Assembly: GCF_000344805.1 (NCBI RefSeq)
Contig: NC_020453.1
Location: 5,365,001-5,429,000 of the forward strand
Length of the DNA: 64,000 bases
Reading direction: 5' to 3'
Source of the DNA: Bradyrhizobium oligotrophicum S58
GTDB taxonomy: Bacteria > Pseudomonadota > Alphaproteobacteria > Rhizobiales > Xanthobacteraceae
Shown: one piece after another, positions 1 through 8,628 of the stretch
How the letters are laid out: every line of letters starts with the position of its first letter
Position numbering within the stretch: position 1 is the first letter of the stretch
Made by a program: the position numbers and the translations under genes
Notes under the pieces: model-generated
The model's input: the letters and a program-made list of their open reading frames with translations, nothing else
Told to the model about the DNA's origin: nothing
Database searches by the model: none

Positions 1-1194
1 CACGCAGGAGGCGCCGGCCCGGACGCGGGCCGCCTCGATCTCGGCCGCCAGCGGTCGCCACCCGACGCCGACGCTGCGCACGGTGGCGTCGCGCCGGTAG
101 CCCGACAGCCAGCCGGTGTTGGCCTGCACGATCAGCGCCACGAACATCACGATGCCGGCAGGCAACGCCCAGCGCAGGCAGAAGGTCGCGGTGCGCTGCT
201 CGCGCGGTTGCCAGGCGACGAGATGCGCAGCAGCAGCCGCAGCCACGACGAAGGCCGGATAGATCGGCGCGAACCAGTTGGCTTCGACCCGGGCATGCAG
301 CCCGTGCCAGAAGAAATAGGCCACGATGACCCACACCATGACCTCGACCAGCACGCGCGAGGCCGCCTCGCCTGCCCTGCGCCGCGCCAGCGCGTAGAGG
401 CCCATCACGCCGAGGATGAAGACGAGCGGTGTGGCGAACACGAACTGGGTGGGAACGAGCTCGGCGATGTAGACCGGCCGGAAGTCCTCGATCCTGGCGC
501 GGCCGAGCTGCTTGATGAACGACACCCATTGGTGATCGGCATTCCAGAGGATGACGGGCGAGAAGATCGCGAATGCCACAAGGCCGCCAAGATAGGGCCA
601 GGGCGACACCAGCCAGGGACGCATCTTCGGCACGGCGAGCAGCCAGATCAGGATCGCGGCGCCGAAGAACATCGCGGTGTATTTCGACAGCAGCGCCGCA
701 CCGACCGCGGCGCCGACGCCGAGCCACCAGACGCCCCTGCCCGTCTCCAGAACCTTGGCGCAGAACAACAGCACGAAGCTCGAGGCCACCAGCAGCGGCG
801 CATCGGGCGTCACGATCAGCGTGCCCACGGCGGCCATCAGCGTGACGTTGAGCAGCAGCGCCGCAGTCGCCGCCACGCGTACGCGGCCGAACAGGATCTC
901 GGCTGCGCGATAGACTGCGTAGCTCATGGGAAGGCCGAGCAGGATCGAGACGACGCGGACGCCGAACTCGGTGTCGCCGGCGATCATCGTGCCCAGACGG
1001 ATCACGACCGCGACCATCGGCGGATGATCGTAATAGCCGCCGGCGAGATGCTTCGACCACATCCAATAATAGGCTTCGTCGAAGGTGATCGGCGTGACCG
1101 CGGAGGCGATCAGCCTGACAACGACGAGGCCGGCGATGGTCAGCCAGACATTGCGGACCAGCCGGGCGTCGTCGGCGCCTGCCGCAGGGATCAT
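1..1194 (-). CDS. GT39-family membrane glycosyltransferase (partial, C-terminus beyond the window)
   Basis: The reverse-strand frame from the ATG at 1194 stays open to base 1 (398 codons), so the 3' end is missing. The protein is a polytopic membrane protein with many hydrophobic spans. Near residue 40 it has the sequence FDEAYYWMWSKHLAGGYYDH, the acidic first-loop motif typical of GT39/ArnT/PMT enzymes that move a sugar from a polyprenyl phosphate donor to an acceptor at the outer face of the inner membrane. Its start codon overlaps the stop of the upstream GT2-GtrA gene as ATGA, so the two are translationally coupled. The neighbour probably makes or flips the lipid-linked donor. Acceptor unknown. 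Family assignment is confident; substrate is not. Confidence 0.85.
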   Translation of the reverse strand, partial: MIPAAGADDARLVRNVWLTIAGLVVVRLIASAVTPITFDEAYYWMWSKHLAGGYYDHPPMVAVVIRLGTMIAGDTEFGVRVVSILLGLPMSYAVYRAAEILFGRVRVAATAALLLNVTLMAAVGTLIVTPDAPLLVASSFVLLFCAKVLETGRGVWWLGVGAAVGAALLSKYTAMFFGAAILIWLLAVPKMRPWLVSPWPYLGGLVAFAIFSPVILWNADHQWVSFIKQLGRARIEDFRPVYIAELVPTQFVFATPLVFILGVMGLYALARRRAGEAASRVLVEVMVWVIVAYFFWHGLHARVEANWFAPIYPAFVVAAAAAAHLVAWQPREQRTATFCLRWALPAGIVMFVALIVQANTGWLSGYRRDATVRSVGVGWRPLAAEIEAARVRAGASCV

Positions 1195-2324
1195 CGCTTG
1201 CGCCAGACGAACAATCCGGAGATCGCGTAGTTCCAGACCACGCCCATCAGCGCGCCGGCGGCGCCCGCCAGCCACCAGATCGGCTCCTGATCGTAGACCG
1301 AGAAGGCGACACCGACATTGGCGAGGAGGCCGACCGAGCAGACCAGATAGAACGCGAGCAGGCCGCGCAGAATGGCAAAGCCCTTCAGCCGCTGGTCGCG
1401 ATAGGTGAGGAAGTTGTTGAGGATGAAGTTCGAGGTCATCGCGATGAAGGCGCCGAGCGCCTGCGCTTCCGCGAACGGCATGTCGAACAGATTGAGACCG
1501 AGAAAGAGCGTGGCCAGATGCACGAACAGGCCGATGCCACCGACCATCGCAAACATCAGGAAGCGCAGCGACACCACGTCGTTGGTCATCTTGGCCAGCA
1601 CGAGGCCGAGGAAATCGAGCGCCACCATCGAGTCGAGCTTGCTCTCGCCATGCAGGCGCGAGCCGAACGTGTAGGGCACCTCGACCGTGCGCAGCCCGCC
1701 CTCGGCGCTGGCGATGATGTCGAGCAGGATCTTGAATCCCTGCGTCGACAGTTTTGGCGCGATCTGTTCGAAGCGGTCGCGGCGGATCATGAAGAAGCCG
1801 CTCATGGGGTCGTTGACCTCGACCTTGAGCGCGCGGCGCGCGATCTCGGTGGCGAAGGCGCTCGCTCCCGCACGCTTGGTGTCGAAGCTCGCGGCGCTGC
1901 CGCCCTCGATGTAGCGGCTGCCGACGACGAGTTCGGCAGCCCCGCTCTGCAGCAGCGACAGCATCTTCGGCAGCTGGGTCTCGTCATGCTGCAGGTCGGC
2001 GTCGATCACGGCCGCAAACGGTGCGCTGGCGGCCAGGATGCCCTCGATACAGGCGCCGGACAGGCCGCGGCGGCCGATGCGACGGATGCAACGGACGCGG
2101 CTGTCGTTGCGCGACAATTCGCGCACCACCTGCCAGGTCCCATCCGGGGAATTGTCGTCGACGAACACGACCTCCCACGGCACGTCCTTGAACGCCGCCT
2201 CCAGCCGCCGGTACAGCGTGGTGACATTGTCGCGCTCGTTGAAGGTCGGGACGACGACCGAAACGATCGGAATATCAGCGGTTTGCAGGGGCACTGGCGG
2301 GGCCGGTCGGATGGCTTCGTTCAT
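1191..2324 (-). CDS. Dolichol-phosphate-mannose-synthase-like GT2 glycosyltransferase with C-terminal GtrA domain
   Basis: The N-terminal ~230 residues form a GT2 nucleotide-sugar transferase with the opening VVVPTFNE, then VDDNSPDGT and DADLQHDE, which match the DPM1/GtrB family that loads a sugar onto polyprenyl phosphate. The C-terminal ~130 residues form a four-span GtrA-like domain (starting around FLMFAMVGGIGLFVH), a probable flippase part. The start at 2324 (MNEAIRPAP) fits the family N-terminus; an in-frame ATG at 2387 would add 21 poorly conserved residues. The stop overlaps the GT39 start. Together the pair would make, flip and use a lipid-linked sugar. The sugar and the modified product cannot be told from sequence. 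Confidence 0.88.
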   Translation of the reverse strand: MNEAIRPAPPVPLQTADIPIVSVVVPTFNERDNVTTLYRRLEAAFKDVPWEVVFVDDNSPDGTWQVVRELSRNDSRVRCIRRIGRRGLSGACIEGILAASAPFAAVIDADLQHDETQLPKMLSLLQSGAAELVVGSRYIEGGSAASFDTKRAGASAFATEIARRALKVEVNDPMSGFFMIRRDRFEQIAPKLSTQGFKILLDIIASAEGGLRTVEVPYTFGSRLHGESKLDSMVALDFLGLVLAKMTNDVVSLRFLMFAMVGGIGLFVHLATLFLGLNLFDMPFAEAQALGAFIAMTSNFILNNFLTYRDQRLKGFAILRGLLAFYLVCSVGLLANVGVAFSVYDQEPIWWLAGAAGALMGVVWNYAISGLFVWRKR

Positions 2325-2420
2325 GGTGCGGATGCGTATATCTGCCGCATCCCGCACTGCCAAGCGCGGCAACCGGGGATGGTGCAAAAAGCCCTGCCTG
2401 TGGTGCCGCGGCGCATCGCC

Positions 2421-2537
2421 TCAAACGACGAGGCCCAAAATGCCAACGACCACAAACAAAGGGCGCGCGTACATCCGGCGCAACCGCTCTGCCGTGGTCG
2501 TCTCGGTGCCGGAGCCCTGAGAGCTCGACGACGCCAT
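2421..2537 (-). CDS. Possible 38-residue single-span membrane peptide
   Basis: A short reverse-strand frame opens with ATG at 2537 and ends at TGA 2423-2421. It reads a polar N-terminus (MASSSSQGSGTETTTAERL), two arginines, then a hydrophobic tail PLFVVVGILGLVV running right up to the stop. AGGTG lies 3 nt before the ATG, which is short but usable. A polar head with a C-terminal hydrophobic helix is a typical layout for a tail-anchored small membrane protein. It sits about 97 nt upstream of the GT2-GtrA gene on the same strand and may share its transcript. No family recognised. Too short to be secure without conservation data. Confidence 0.4.
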   Translation of the reverse strand: MASSSSQGSGTETTTAERLRRMYARPLFVVVGILGLVV

Positions 2538-2585
2538 CTTCACCTAGATGGGGTGTCCTTGCCGGAATGCAAGGGCCATCAAGCC

Positions 2586-2669
2586 CGTAGCCCGGATGAG
2601 CGAAGCGACATCCGGGGCCCACCAGCTGCGTGTGAGAACCCGGATGTCGCTTCGCTCATCCGGGCTACG
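2586..2669. repeat. Family A palindromic repeat
   Basis: Two ~30-base arms, CGTAGCCCGGATGAGCGAAG... at 2586-2615 and its complement ending at 2669, surround a 24-base centre, so the RNA or single strand would fold into a long hairpin. The same arms recur at about nine places in the window. It lies between two reverse-strand small genes. Confidence 0.85.
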
Positions 2670-2680
2670 GCAGACTTGCC

Positions 2681-2881
2681 CTAGTTCGGAACCTCACGGA
2701 CCACAGGCCCGCGCACGGCCGGCGCCACGGGCACCGTCTGGACCTGCGTCGGCGGCACATCGACGCGGGCCGGCTGCATCGGGCGGGCCATCGGCCCGAC
2801 TGGAACGTAATAGAAGGCAGCCGCAAGCACGGCGGCCGCGACGACCGCGCCCAGGAGGCCGCCGACCGATTCTGCTCTCAT
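2681..2881 (-). CDS. Small membrane-anchored proline/valine-rich protein (66 aa)
   Basis: The ATG at 2881 is preceded by GGGGAG at 8 nt, better spaced than the ATG at 2887. Residues about 6-27 (VGGLLGAVVAAAVLAAAFYY) form one hydrophobic span, either an uncleaved signal anchor or a signal peptide. The rest is a proline- and valine-rich tail (PMQPARVDVPPTQVQTVPVAP) of low complexity that probably lies in the periplasm. It stands alone: the family A repeat is immediately downstream, and the DUF72 gene diverges upstream. No known family; a periplasm-facing linker-like peptide is the most one can say. Coding is supported by the good ribosome site and the clear signal-like segment. Confidence 0.55.
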   Translation of the reverse strand: MRAESVGGLLGAVVAAAVLAAAFYYVPVGPMARPMQPARVDVPPTQVQTVPVAPAVRGPVVREVPN

Positions 2882-3036
2882 GTGCATATCTCCCCTTCCC
2901 GCCCCGTGCCCTGGATACACGAGGCGCCGGGCGGCTGGAAGAGCCGCCGCGCCACCGCACCGAACTGGCCAGAACCGCCGCAGTTGACTACTGTCCCTAC
3001 CTCAACACCCCTCCCCATCGGCAACGGAACAACTCC

Positions 3037-3861
3037 GTGAGCAAAGCTCCTGCACGCGCTTCGCAATCCAAGAGCCACATCTACATCGGCATCGGCGGCT
3101 GGACCTTCGCGCCGTGGCGCGGCGTGTTCTATCCGGACAAGCTGCCGCAGTCGAAGGAGCTCGAATACGCGGCCTCCAAGCTGACCTCGATCGAGATCAA
3201 CGGCACCTATTACGGCTCGCAGAAACCGGAAAGCTTCCGCAAATGGGCGCGCGAGGTGCCCGACGGCTTCATCTTCTCGCTGAAAGGGCCGCGCTTCGCG
3301 ACCAACCGCCGCGTGCTCGCCGAGGCGGGCGATTCCGTGAAGCGCTTCTACGACACCGGCGTGCTCGAGCTCGGCGACCGGCTCGGACCGGTGCTGTGGC
3401 AGTTCGCGCCGACCAAAAAATTCGACGAGGCCGATTTCGGCAAGTTCCTCGAACTCCTGCCGCGCGAGATCGACGGCCGCAAGCTGCGCCACGTCGTCGA
3501 GGTCAGGCACGACAGTTTCTGCGTGCCCGGCTTCGTCGCGCTGCTGCGCGAGTTCGCGACGCCGGTGGTGTACGCCGAGCACGGCAAATATCCGGCGATT
3601 GCCGACGTCGCCGCCGACTTCGTCTATGCCCGACTGCAGAAGGGCAATGACGAGCTTGCGACCTGCTATCCGCCGAAGCAGCTCGATGCCTGGGCGAAGC
3701 GGCTGCAGCTCTGGGCCGGCGGTGGCGAGCCGGACGATCTGCCCCGGGTCGACGACAAGGCGCCCAAGAAGACGCCGCGCGACGTGTTCGCCTATGTCAT
3801 CCACGAGGGCAAGGTGCGCGCGCCTGCCGGTGCGATGGAATTGATCGAGCGGGTGAGCTGA
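3037..3861 (+). CDS. DUF72 (YecE-like) TIM-barrel protein
   Basis: 274 residues from a GTG start at 3037; the frame is open further upstream but the protein matches the family only from here (IYIGIGGWTFAPWRGVFYP). DUF72 motifs visible are the GGW near the N-terminus, INGTYY near residue 60 (E-x-N-x-T/S-F/Y-Y type), a FSLKGPRF segment and the VEVRHDSF strand that ends in an Arg-His pair. The family has a TIM-barrel fold and no agreed biochemical role. The DUF488 gene follows 14 bases downstream on the same strand, so the two form a probable operon. Both families are widespread and often found near one another, which suggests a joint function that is not known. Confidence 0.88.
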   Translation: MSKAPARASQSKSHIYIGIGGWTFAPWRGVFYPDKLPQSKELEYAASKLTSIEINGTYYGSQKPESFRKWAREVPDGFIFSLKGPRFATNRRVLAEAGDSVKRFYDTGVLELGDRLGPVLWQFAPTKKFDEADFGKFLELLPREIDGRKLRHVVEVRHDSFCVPGFVALLREFATPVVYAEHGKYPAIADVAADFVYARLQKGNDELATCYPPKQLDAWAKRLQLWAGGGEPDDLPRVDDKAPKKTPRDVFAYVIHEGKVRAPAGAMELIERVS

Positions 3862-3875
3862 AGCACGAGGCGCAT

Positions 3876-4337
3876 ATGGCCAAGACCAAGACGCTGTTCA
3901 CCATCGGCTACGAGCAGACGCCGGCCAAGGCGGTACTGGACGAGTTGCAGTCCGCCGGTGTCAAGCTGCTGGTCGACGTGCGCGCGGTGGCGGCGTCGCG
4001 CCGGCCGGGCTTCTCCAAGAGCCAGCTCGCCGCGGGGCTCGACGAGCGCGGCATCGGCTATGTGCATCTGCGCGGGCTCGGCACGCCGAAGGAAGGCCGC
4101 GAAGCCGCGCGCAGCGGCCATTACGACACGCTCCACAAGATCTACAACGCGCATCTGAAGACGCCGCAGGCGAAGGAGCAGATGGACGAGCTGGAGTCAC
4201 TGGTGAAGAGCGCGGGTCCCGTGTGCCTGCTCTGCTACGAGCGCGACCACGCCCATTGCCACCGGCAATGGATCGCCGAGATCATCGAGGACCGCGACCA
4301 GGTCAAGGTGAAGAACCTGGTCGCACCGCAGACTTGA
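3876..4337 (+). CDS. DUF488 family protein
   Basis: 153 residues. It shows the DUF488 hallmarks: an N-terminal TIGYEQ, a LLVDVRAVAASRRPGFSK stretch with a conserved Asp-Val-Arg, and a C-terminal CYERDHAHCHR motif in which two cysteines and two histidines cluster near residue 121, suggesting a metal site or a redox/nucleophilic centre. Function is unassigned in the family. It directly follows the DUF72 gene (14-base gap). Its stop at 4337 is only 4 bases from the stop of the convergent tannase-family gene, so no terminator fits between them. Confidence 0.88.
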   Translation: MAKTKTLFTIGYEQTPAKAVLDELQSAGVKLLVDVRAVAASRRPGFSKSQLAAGLDERGIGYVHLRGLGTPKEGREAARSGHYDTLHKIYNAHLKTPQAKEQMDELESLVKSAGPVCLLCYERDHAHCHRQWIAEIIEDRDQVKVKNLVAPQT

Positions 4338-4341
4338 GCCG

Positions 4342-6021
4342 TTACTCCGCGACGCAGGTGAAGGACGACGCCTGCTCGACGTCGCCGCTGGTGTACTTCG
4401 CGAATTTCGGCCACGGGCACAGCGGCCGCGTGCGCTGCGCGCTCCAGCTCGATGGGACCTCCTTGTTGGCCGCATTGACCGAGGCCGTGATCGCCTCGGG
4501 CGCCTTGCCCTTTTCGACCCAGTCCATCAGCGCGCCCAGCGCATCGAACTTCTCCAGGGTGACGCCGCCGCCGCAATGGGTCTCGCCGGGCAGCGCGAAC
4601 AGGCGGGCGAACGTATCGGCCTTGCCCTGCACGTTGGCATCGAGCTTCTCGTACCAGCGGATGGTATCGTTGATCGAGAACACCGGATCCGCCTGGCCGT
4701 GATAGATCAGCATCTTGCGGGCGCCGCTCTGGAATGCCGGCAGGGTCGGATTGTCGACCGCGGGCGGCGCCATGAAGTCCATCGCGGACTCCGTGAACGG
4801 GCCGTCCTTCGCGTAGATCTTCGGCGCATCCTTGTCGAAGTCAAAAGCCTGCAGCTTCTCGACGAGCTTGTCGGGCGAGCCTTCGATCTCGACCGGCGGG
4901 GTCGAGAAGATGTAGTTCAGCGACGCGCCGCCCATGGTGGCGATGATCGGAAAATTATTCCACGGCGCCACCGGGCTTTCGACCTTCCAGGCACGCCAAT
5001 TGCCGGTGCCGACGCCGCCGTCGACCGGCCAATCGGAATACAACTGCTCGCCCTTCGAATTGTGCGGCCCGGCGAAGCTCTTCTTCAGCGCATCGACCTT
5101 GGCAGCCGGCAGGCAGGCCTCGGTCGCGCCTGCTGCGCAGCGCAGGCTGTCAAAATCGAAGGCCTTCTGGCAGGCCTTGAGGTTCGTCGTCAGACCGTCC
5201 TTGGCGCCGTCGAGCCCGTCGCAGACCTCGGTGATCTTCGACGAGATCAGCTTGGCGTCCTCGCGGGTGATCGACTTGCGGATGTCGGCATCGGCCTTTG
5301 TCAGCGCCTGCACGTCCCAGGCGTGCTGGACCGCGGCGCGCGGCAGGTTGAAGCCGGGATTTCCGACCAGGAAGCCGTCATATTGCTCGGGCATGCGCTC
5401 GGCCGCGACCATGGTGTGGCGTCCGCCATTGGAGCAGCCGGCGATGTAGGAGTAGTCGGGCTTCTTGCCATAATGCGCAGAGATGATCGCCTTCGCGATC
5501 GGCGCCAGCGTCGTGTCCGCCGAATAGCCATAGTCGCGCCGCGCCTGCGGATCGAGCCCGAACGCCGAGCCGGCCGCGAGCCCACGCGGCTTGTTGGCGG
5601 GATCGTTGCCGGAGTGACCGCTATCCGATGACAGCACGGCAAAGCCGCGCGCCAGCGGCGTCACGCCGCCACTGACGAGACCATCGGCCTTGTCGCCGAG
5701 CGCGGGCACCACGACGCCGTCATTGCCGCCATTGACCTGGTGCAGGAAGCGGCCGTTCCAGGTCTCCGGCAGGCGGATCTCGAACTGGATCGCATAGGCA
5801 TGGCCGTCGACGCCGGTGCGCTCATTGACCTTGCCGGAGACGATGCAATGCCGCGGCAGGCCATCTGCGGCCTCCTGCAGCTTCGATCCGGTCAAGGTCA
5901 GTCCCGCGACCTTCAGCGCCTCCGCCGTCACCTTGCTGCAGCCGGCCTCCTCGGCTCGCGCAGCGCTCGCTGCGCCGACAAGGCCGAGCCCGGCCAATAC
6001 CAACGCCCCGGTTCGGATCAT
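4342..6021 (-). CDS. Secreted tannase/feruloyl-esterase family hydrolase
   Basis: 559 residues. A signal peptide (MIRTGALVLAGLGLVGAASAARA) predicts export to the periplasm or outside. The catalytic triad is visible: the nucleophile serine in GCSNGGR near residue 190, the aspartate in HGQADPVFS near 440, and the histidine in GETHCGGG near 480. Two cysteines flank the serine and histidine (GCSNGG and HCGGG), matching the disulfide that ties the catalytic residues in fungal tannase and feruloyl esterase. Such enzymes cut esters of gallic or hydroxycinnamic acids in plant material, so a plant-polyphenol role is plausible but the true substrate is unknown. It stands alone, convergent with DUF488. 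Confidence 0.9.
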   Translation of the reverse strand: MIRTGALVLAGLGLVGAASAARAEEAGCSKVTAEALKVAGLTLTGSKLQEAADGLPRHCIVSGKVNERTGVDGHAYAIQFEIRLPETWNGRFLHQVNGGNDGVVVPALGDKADGLVSGGVTPLARGFAVLSSDSGHSGNDPANKPRGLAAGSAFGLDPQARRDYGYSADTTLAPIAKAIISAHYGKKPDYSYIAGCSNGGRHTMVAAERMPEQYDGFLVGNPGFNLPRAAVQHAWDVQALTKADADIRKSITREDAKLISSKITEVCDGLDGAKDGLTTNLKACQKAFDFDSLRCAAGATEACLPAAKVDALKKSFAGPHNSKGEQLYSDWPVDGGVGTGNWRAWKVESPVAPWNNFPIIATMGGASLNYIFSTPPVEIEGSPDKLVEKLQAFDFDKDAPKIYAKDGPFTESAMDFMAPPAVDNPTLPAFQSGARKMLIYHGQADPVFSINDTIRWYEKLDANVQGKADTFARLFALPGETHCGGGVTLEKFDALGALMDWVEKGKAPEAITASVNAANKEVPSSWSAQRTRPLCPWPKFAKYTSGDVEQASSFTCVAE

Positions 6022-6114
6022 GCATTCCCCCTGACTGTCCTGTTCGTTGGCGGGCAGTTAAACGCGGAGACCCTGCAATGTAAATCGCCGACATCGCGCA
6101 CCACGCTGCTCGCT

Positions 6115-7461
6115 CTATTGCAATTGCCACACCTCGAACGGCCGGTCATAGCCCCGTACCGAAACTTCGCCGTGAAAGACCGCGTCACTCGCGCCGTCTC
6201 CAGCCGCTTGCCGCACCTCGGACGAGATCAGCAGTTGCGAATCGAGCTCCTTGTTCAGCGCTTCCAGGCGCGAGGCGAAATTCACGGTGTCGCCGATCAC
6301 GGTGTACTCCTTGCGCCGGGGCGAGCCGATGCTGCCGGCCACCACTTCGCCGAGATGGATGCCGATCCCGATCCGCAACGGCCAGGACGACGCCGCGTTC
6401 ACACGCCCCATCGCCGCCACCATTTCACGCGCGGCTTCGACCGCCTGCGCGGCTGCATCTCGCGACTCGAACGGCGCTCCGAACAGCGCCAGGAAGCCGT
6501 CGCCGAGGAATTTGTTGACGATGCCGCCATGGCGCTCGAGGATCTCGACGAGCACGGCAAACGCGCCGTCCAGACGATCGACGACCTCCTGCGGCGTCTT
6601 CGCACGCGATGCTGCGGTGAAACCTCTGAAGTCGACGAACATCACGGCGACCTCGCGGATGTCGCGCGCCTCCGCCGTACCCTCTTTCATCAGACGTTCG
6701 ACGACCTGCGGCGAAACGTGCTGACCGAACAGATCGGTCACGCGGTCGCGCGCCGATGCGGCCTCGATGCTCGCTGCGAACTGCCGTCGCAGCTGCACGC
6801 TGACGGCACCGGCCAGGAGGCCGCACAGCAGGATGATGAAGCTGCGCTCACCGTGATAGTAGATCTCGGGATTCTGGCTGACATCGATGGACGGTCGATC
6901 GAGCAGCGCGACCGTCAGCAATTCCGCTGCGGCAACCAGGCCGGTGAAGCTCGACAACCAGAAATCGAGACGAAGCGTCGAGAGAATGATGAAGATGAAG
7001 TAGACCAGAGGCGCGCCGAATCCGAGTGCCCTGTCCGCGCCGATGCCTTCGATCTGCAGCATGAGCACGAGCGTGGGCAGCGACGTCTCGACCAGGGCGC
7101 TGACGTAGCGCCAGATCACCGGCACGTCCCGGCCGTGGCGAATGTCCGCCTTGATCCTGAAGAGGATGAGAGTCTCAAAGCTGATGAATGCAGCGATGAT
7201 CGCGTAGACGTAGAGGACCCCGACCCGGCTCGGCCAGATCCACTCCGAGATTCTCGGCTCGAAGATCTCGACGAACATCGAGATGACGAGGAACAGTCCC
7301 GCCGTGGCGATCAGCGCTTTCACCCGCAGCAGCTCGGTGTGCAACGTCTGACGCATGAGCGCCCGGTTGAACTCCGCCGACGCCCCCGCCGGCGCATCGC
7401 TCGCCTTTCCGATTTTCGAGACCTGCATCCTGCCCCAGCCGCCTCTGTGCCCGGCTGCCAT
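6115..7461 (-). CDS. Membrane-bound class III adenylate/guanylate cyclase
   Basis: 448 residues. About six hydrophobic spans fill residues ~45-230, followed by a short linker and a class III catalytic domain. The first metal aspartate lies in VMFVDFRGF, the second with the purine-selecting lysine in NKFLGDGFLALFGAP (Lys favours ATP over GTP), and the transition-state region in YTVIGDTVNFASRLE with Asn and Arg. It should form cAMP at the inner membrane as a homodimer. The ATG at 7461 is chosen because GAGG, overlapping the stop of the permease gene, lies just before it; an internal Met at 7428 is the alternative. The 6-base gap to the permease suggests it is the last gene of the efflux operon, an unusual place for a cyclase. 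Confidence 0.9.
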   Translation of the reverse strand: MAAGHRGGWGRMQVSKIGKASDAPAGASAEFNRALMRQTLHTELLRVKALIATAGLFLVISMFVEIFEPRISEWIWPSRVGVLYVYAIIAAFISFETLILFRIKADIRHGRDVPVIWRYVSALVETSLPTLVLMLQIEGIGADRALGFGAPLVYFIFIILSTLRLDFWLSSFTGLVAAAELLTVALLDRPSIDVSQNPEIYYHGERSFIILLCGLLAGAVSVQLRRQFAASIEAASARDRVTDLFGQHVSPQVVERLMKEGTAEARDIREVAVMFVDFRGFTAASRAKTPQEVVDRLDGAFAVLVEILERHGGIVNKFLGDGFLALFGAPFESRDAAAQAVEAAREMVAAMGRVNAASSWPLRIGIGIHLGEVVAGSIGSPRRKEYTVIGDTVNFASRLEALNKELDSQLLISSEVRQAAGDGASDAVFHGEVSVRGYDRPFEVWQLQ

Positions 7462-7467
7462 TCTGCC

Positions 7468-8628
7468 TCAATCGAGGGTGCGACGAAAGCGCAACACGGC
7501 GACCGTCATGGCGAACAGCATCAGGCCGAACAAGGCGATCGTATCATACTGCAGGTTCTGAAGCGTCGAGCCTTTGAGCATGATGGCACGGACGATCCGC
7601 AGATAGTGCGTGAGCGGCAGGCATTCGCCGACAATTTGCGCCCATTGCGGCATACCGAGAAACGGGAACATGAAACCGGACAGCAGGATGCTGGGCAGGA
7701 AGAACATCATCGACAGTTGCATCGCCTGCAACTGATTCTGCGCCAAGGTCGAGAAAGTGTAGCCGATCGAGAGGTTGGCGGCGATGAACAAGGTCGACAG
7801 CAGCGCCAGCAGCAACAGGCTGCCGAAGATGGGCACGCCGAACAGGAGCACGCCGATGCCGATGATGATGGACGCCTGCAGGAAGCCGACCATCACGTAT
7901 GGAATGATCTTGCCGAGCATGACCTCGACCGGCGTGATCGGCATCGACAGCAGGCTTTCCATCGTGCCGCGCTCGATCTCGCGCGTCACCGAGAGCGCCG
8001 TGAAGATCAACATCGTCATGGTCAGGATGGTCCCGACGAGGCCGGGCACGATATTGAGGCGCGACGATGCCGCCGGATTGTAGCGGGCGTGAGCCCTGAT
8101 CTCGAACGGCGCGGCGACCGGATCGCCGGTGTAGAGATCATGCGCGAGCGCCGTCTGCACGATCATGCCGAGCGACGACAACGCCGAGGACGCAGCCACC
8201 GGGTCGGTCGCGTCGGCCGCCACGAGCAGCGCCGGACGATCGCCGCGGCGGACCCCGCGCTCGAAGCCGCGCGGGATCTCGACGCCGAACAGAACCTTGC
8301 CGGAGAGAAGCAGGTCGTCGAACTCGGCGACGTCTTTGACTTCGCGGGTGAAGCGGAAATAAGCCGTGTTCTCCATCGCCTTCAGGATCGAGCGGCCGAG
8401 ATCGCTGTCCTCCTGCAGCAGCACCGCCGCCGGCAGATGATGCGGCGTGGTGTTGATGGCATAGCCGAACAGCATCAGCTGCATCACCGGGAGCATCACG
8501 ATCATCGCGAACGACACCCGGTCGCGCTTGAGCTGAATGAACTCCTTGACCAGCATCGCATAGGTCCGGCGCCAGAAGCCGAACCGCGGCTCCGACGTCG
8601 CGTGATGGCGGGCGGGTGCGTCGCTCAT
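7468..8628 (-). CDS. ABC-2 type exporter permease
   Basis: 386 residues from the ATG at 8628, which overlaps the stop of the ATPase gene as ATGA. Layout is that of YhhJ/YbhR-type ABC-2 permeases: a first span around residues 35-55 (FAMIVMLPVMQLMLFGYAIN), a large periplasmic loop of about 150 residues, then five spans towards the C-terminus including the conserved region IERGTMESLLSMPITPVEVM and FLPSILLSGFMFPFLGMP. One permease gene is present, so it probably acts as a homodimer. With the HlyD-type protein and the ATPase it makes a drug- or lipid-efflux pump across the inner membrane. Confidence 0.92.
   Translation of the reverse strand: MSDAPARHHATSEPRFGFWRRTYAMLVKEFIQLKRDRVSFAMIVMLPVMQLMLFGYAINTTPHHLPAAVLLQEDSDLGRSILKAMENTAYFRFTREVKDVAEFDDLLLSGKVLFGVEIPRGFERGVRRGDRPALLVAADATDPVAASSALSSLGMIVQTALAHDLYTGDPVAAPFEIRAHARYNPAASSRLNIVPGLVGTILTMTMLIFTALSVTREIERGTMESLLSMPITPVEVMLGKIIPYVMVGFLQASIIIGIGVLLFGVPIFGSLLLLALLSTLFIAANLSIGYTFSTLAQNQLQAMQLSMMFFLPSILLSGFMFPFLGMPQWAQIVGECLPLTHYLRIVRAIMLKGSTLQNLQYDTIALFGLMLFAMTVAVLRFRRTLD

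Noticed and set aside
208..1230. Forward-strand open frame over the first 1.2 kb
   Set aside because: Antisense to the GT39 gene, which has a clear motif and an ATGA junction with its neighbour.
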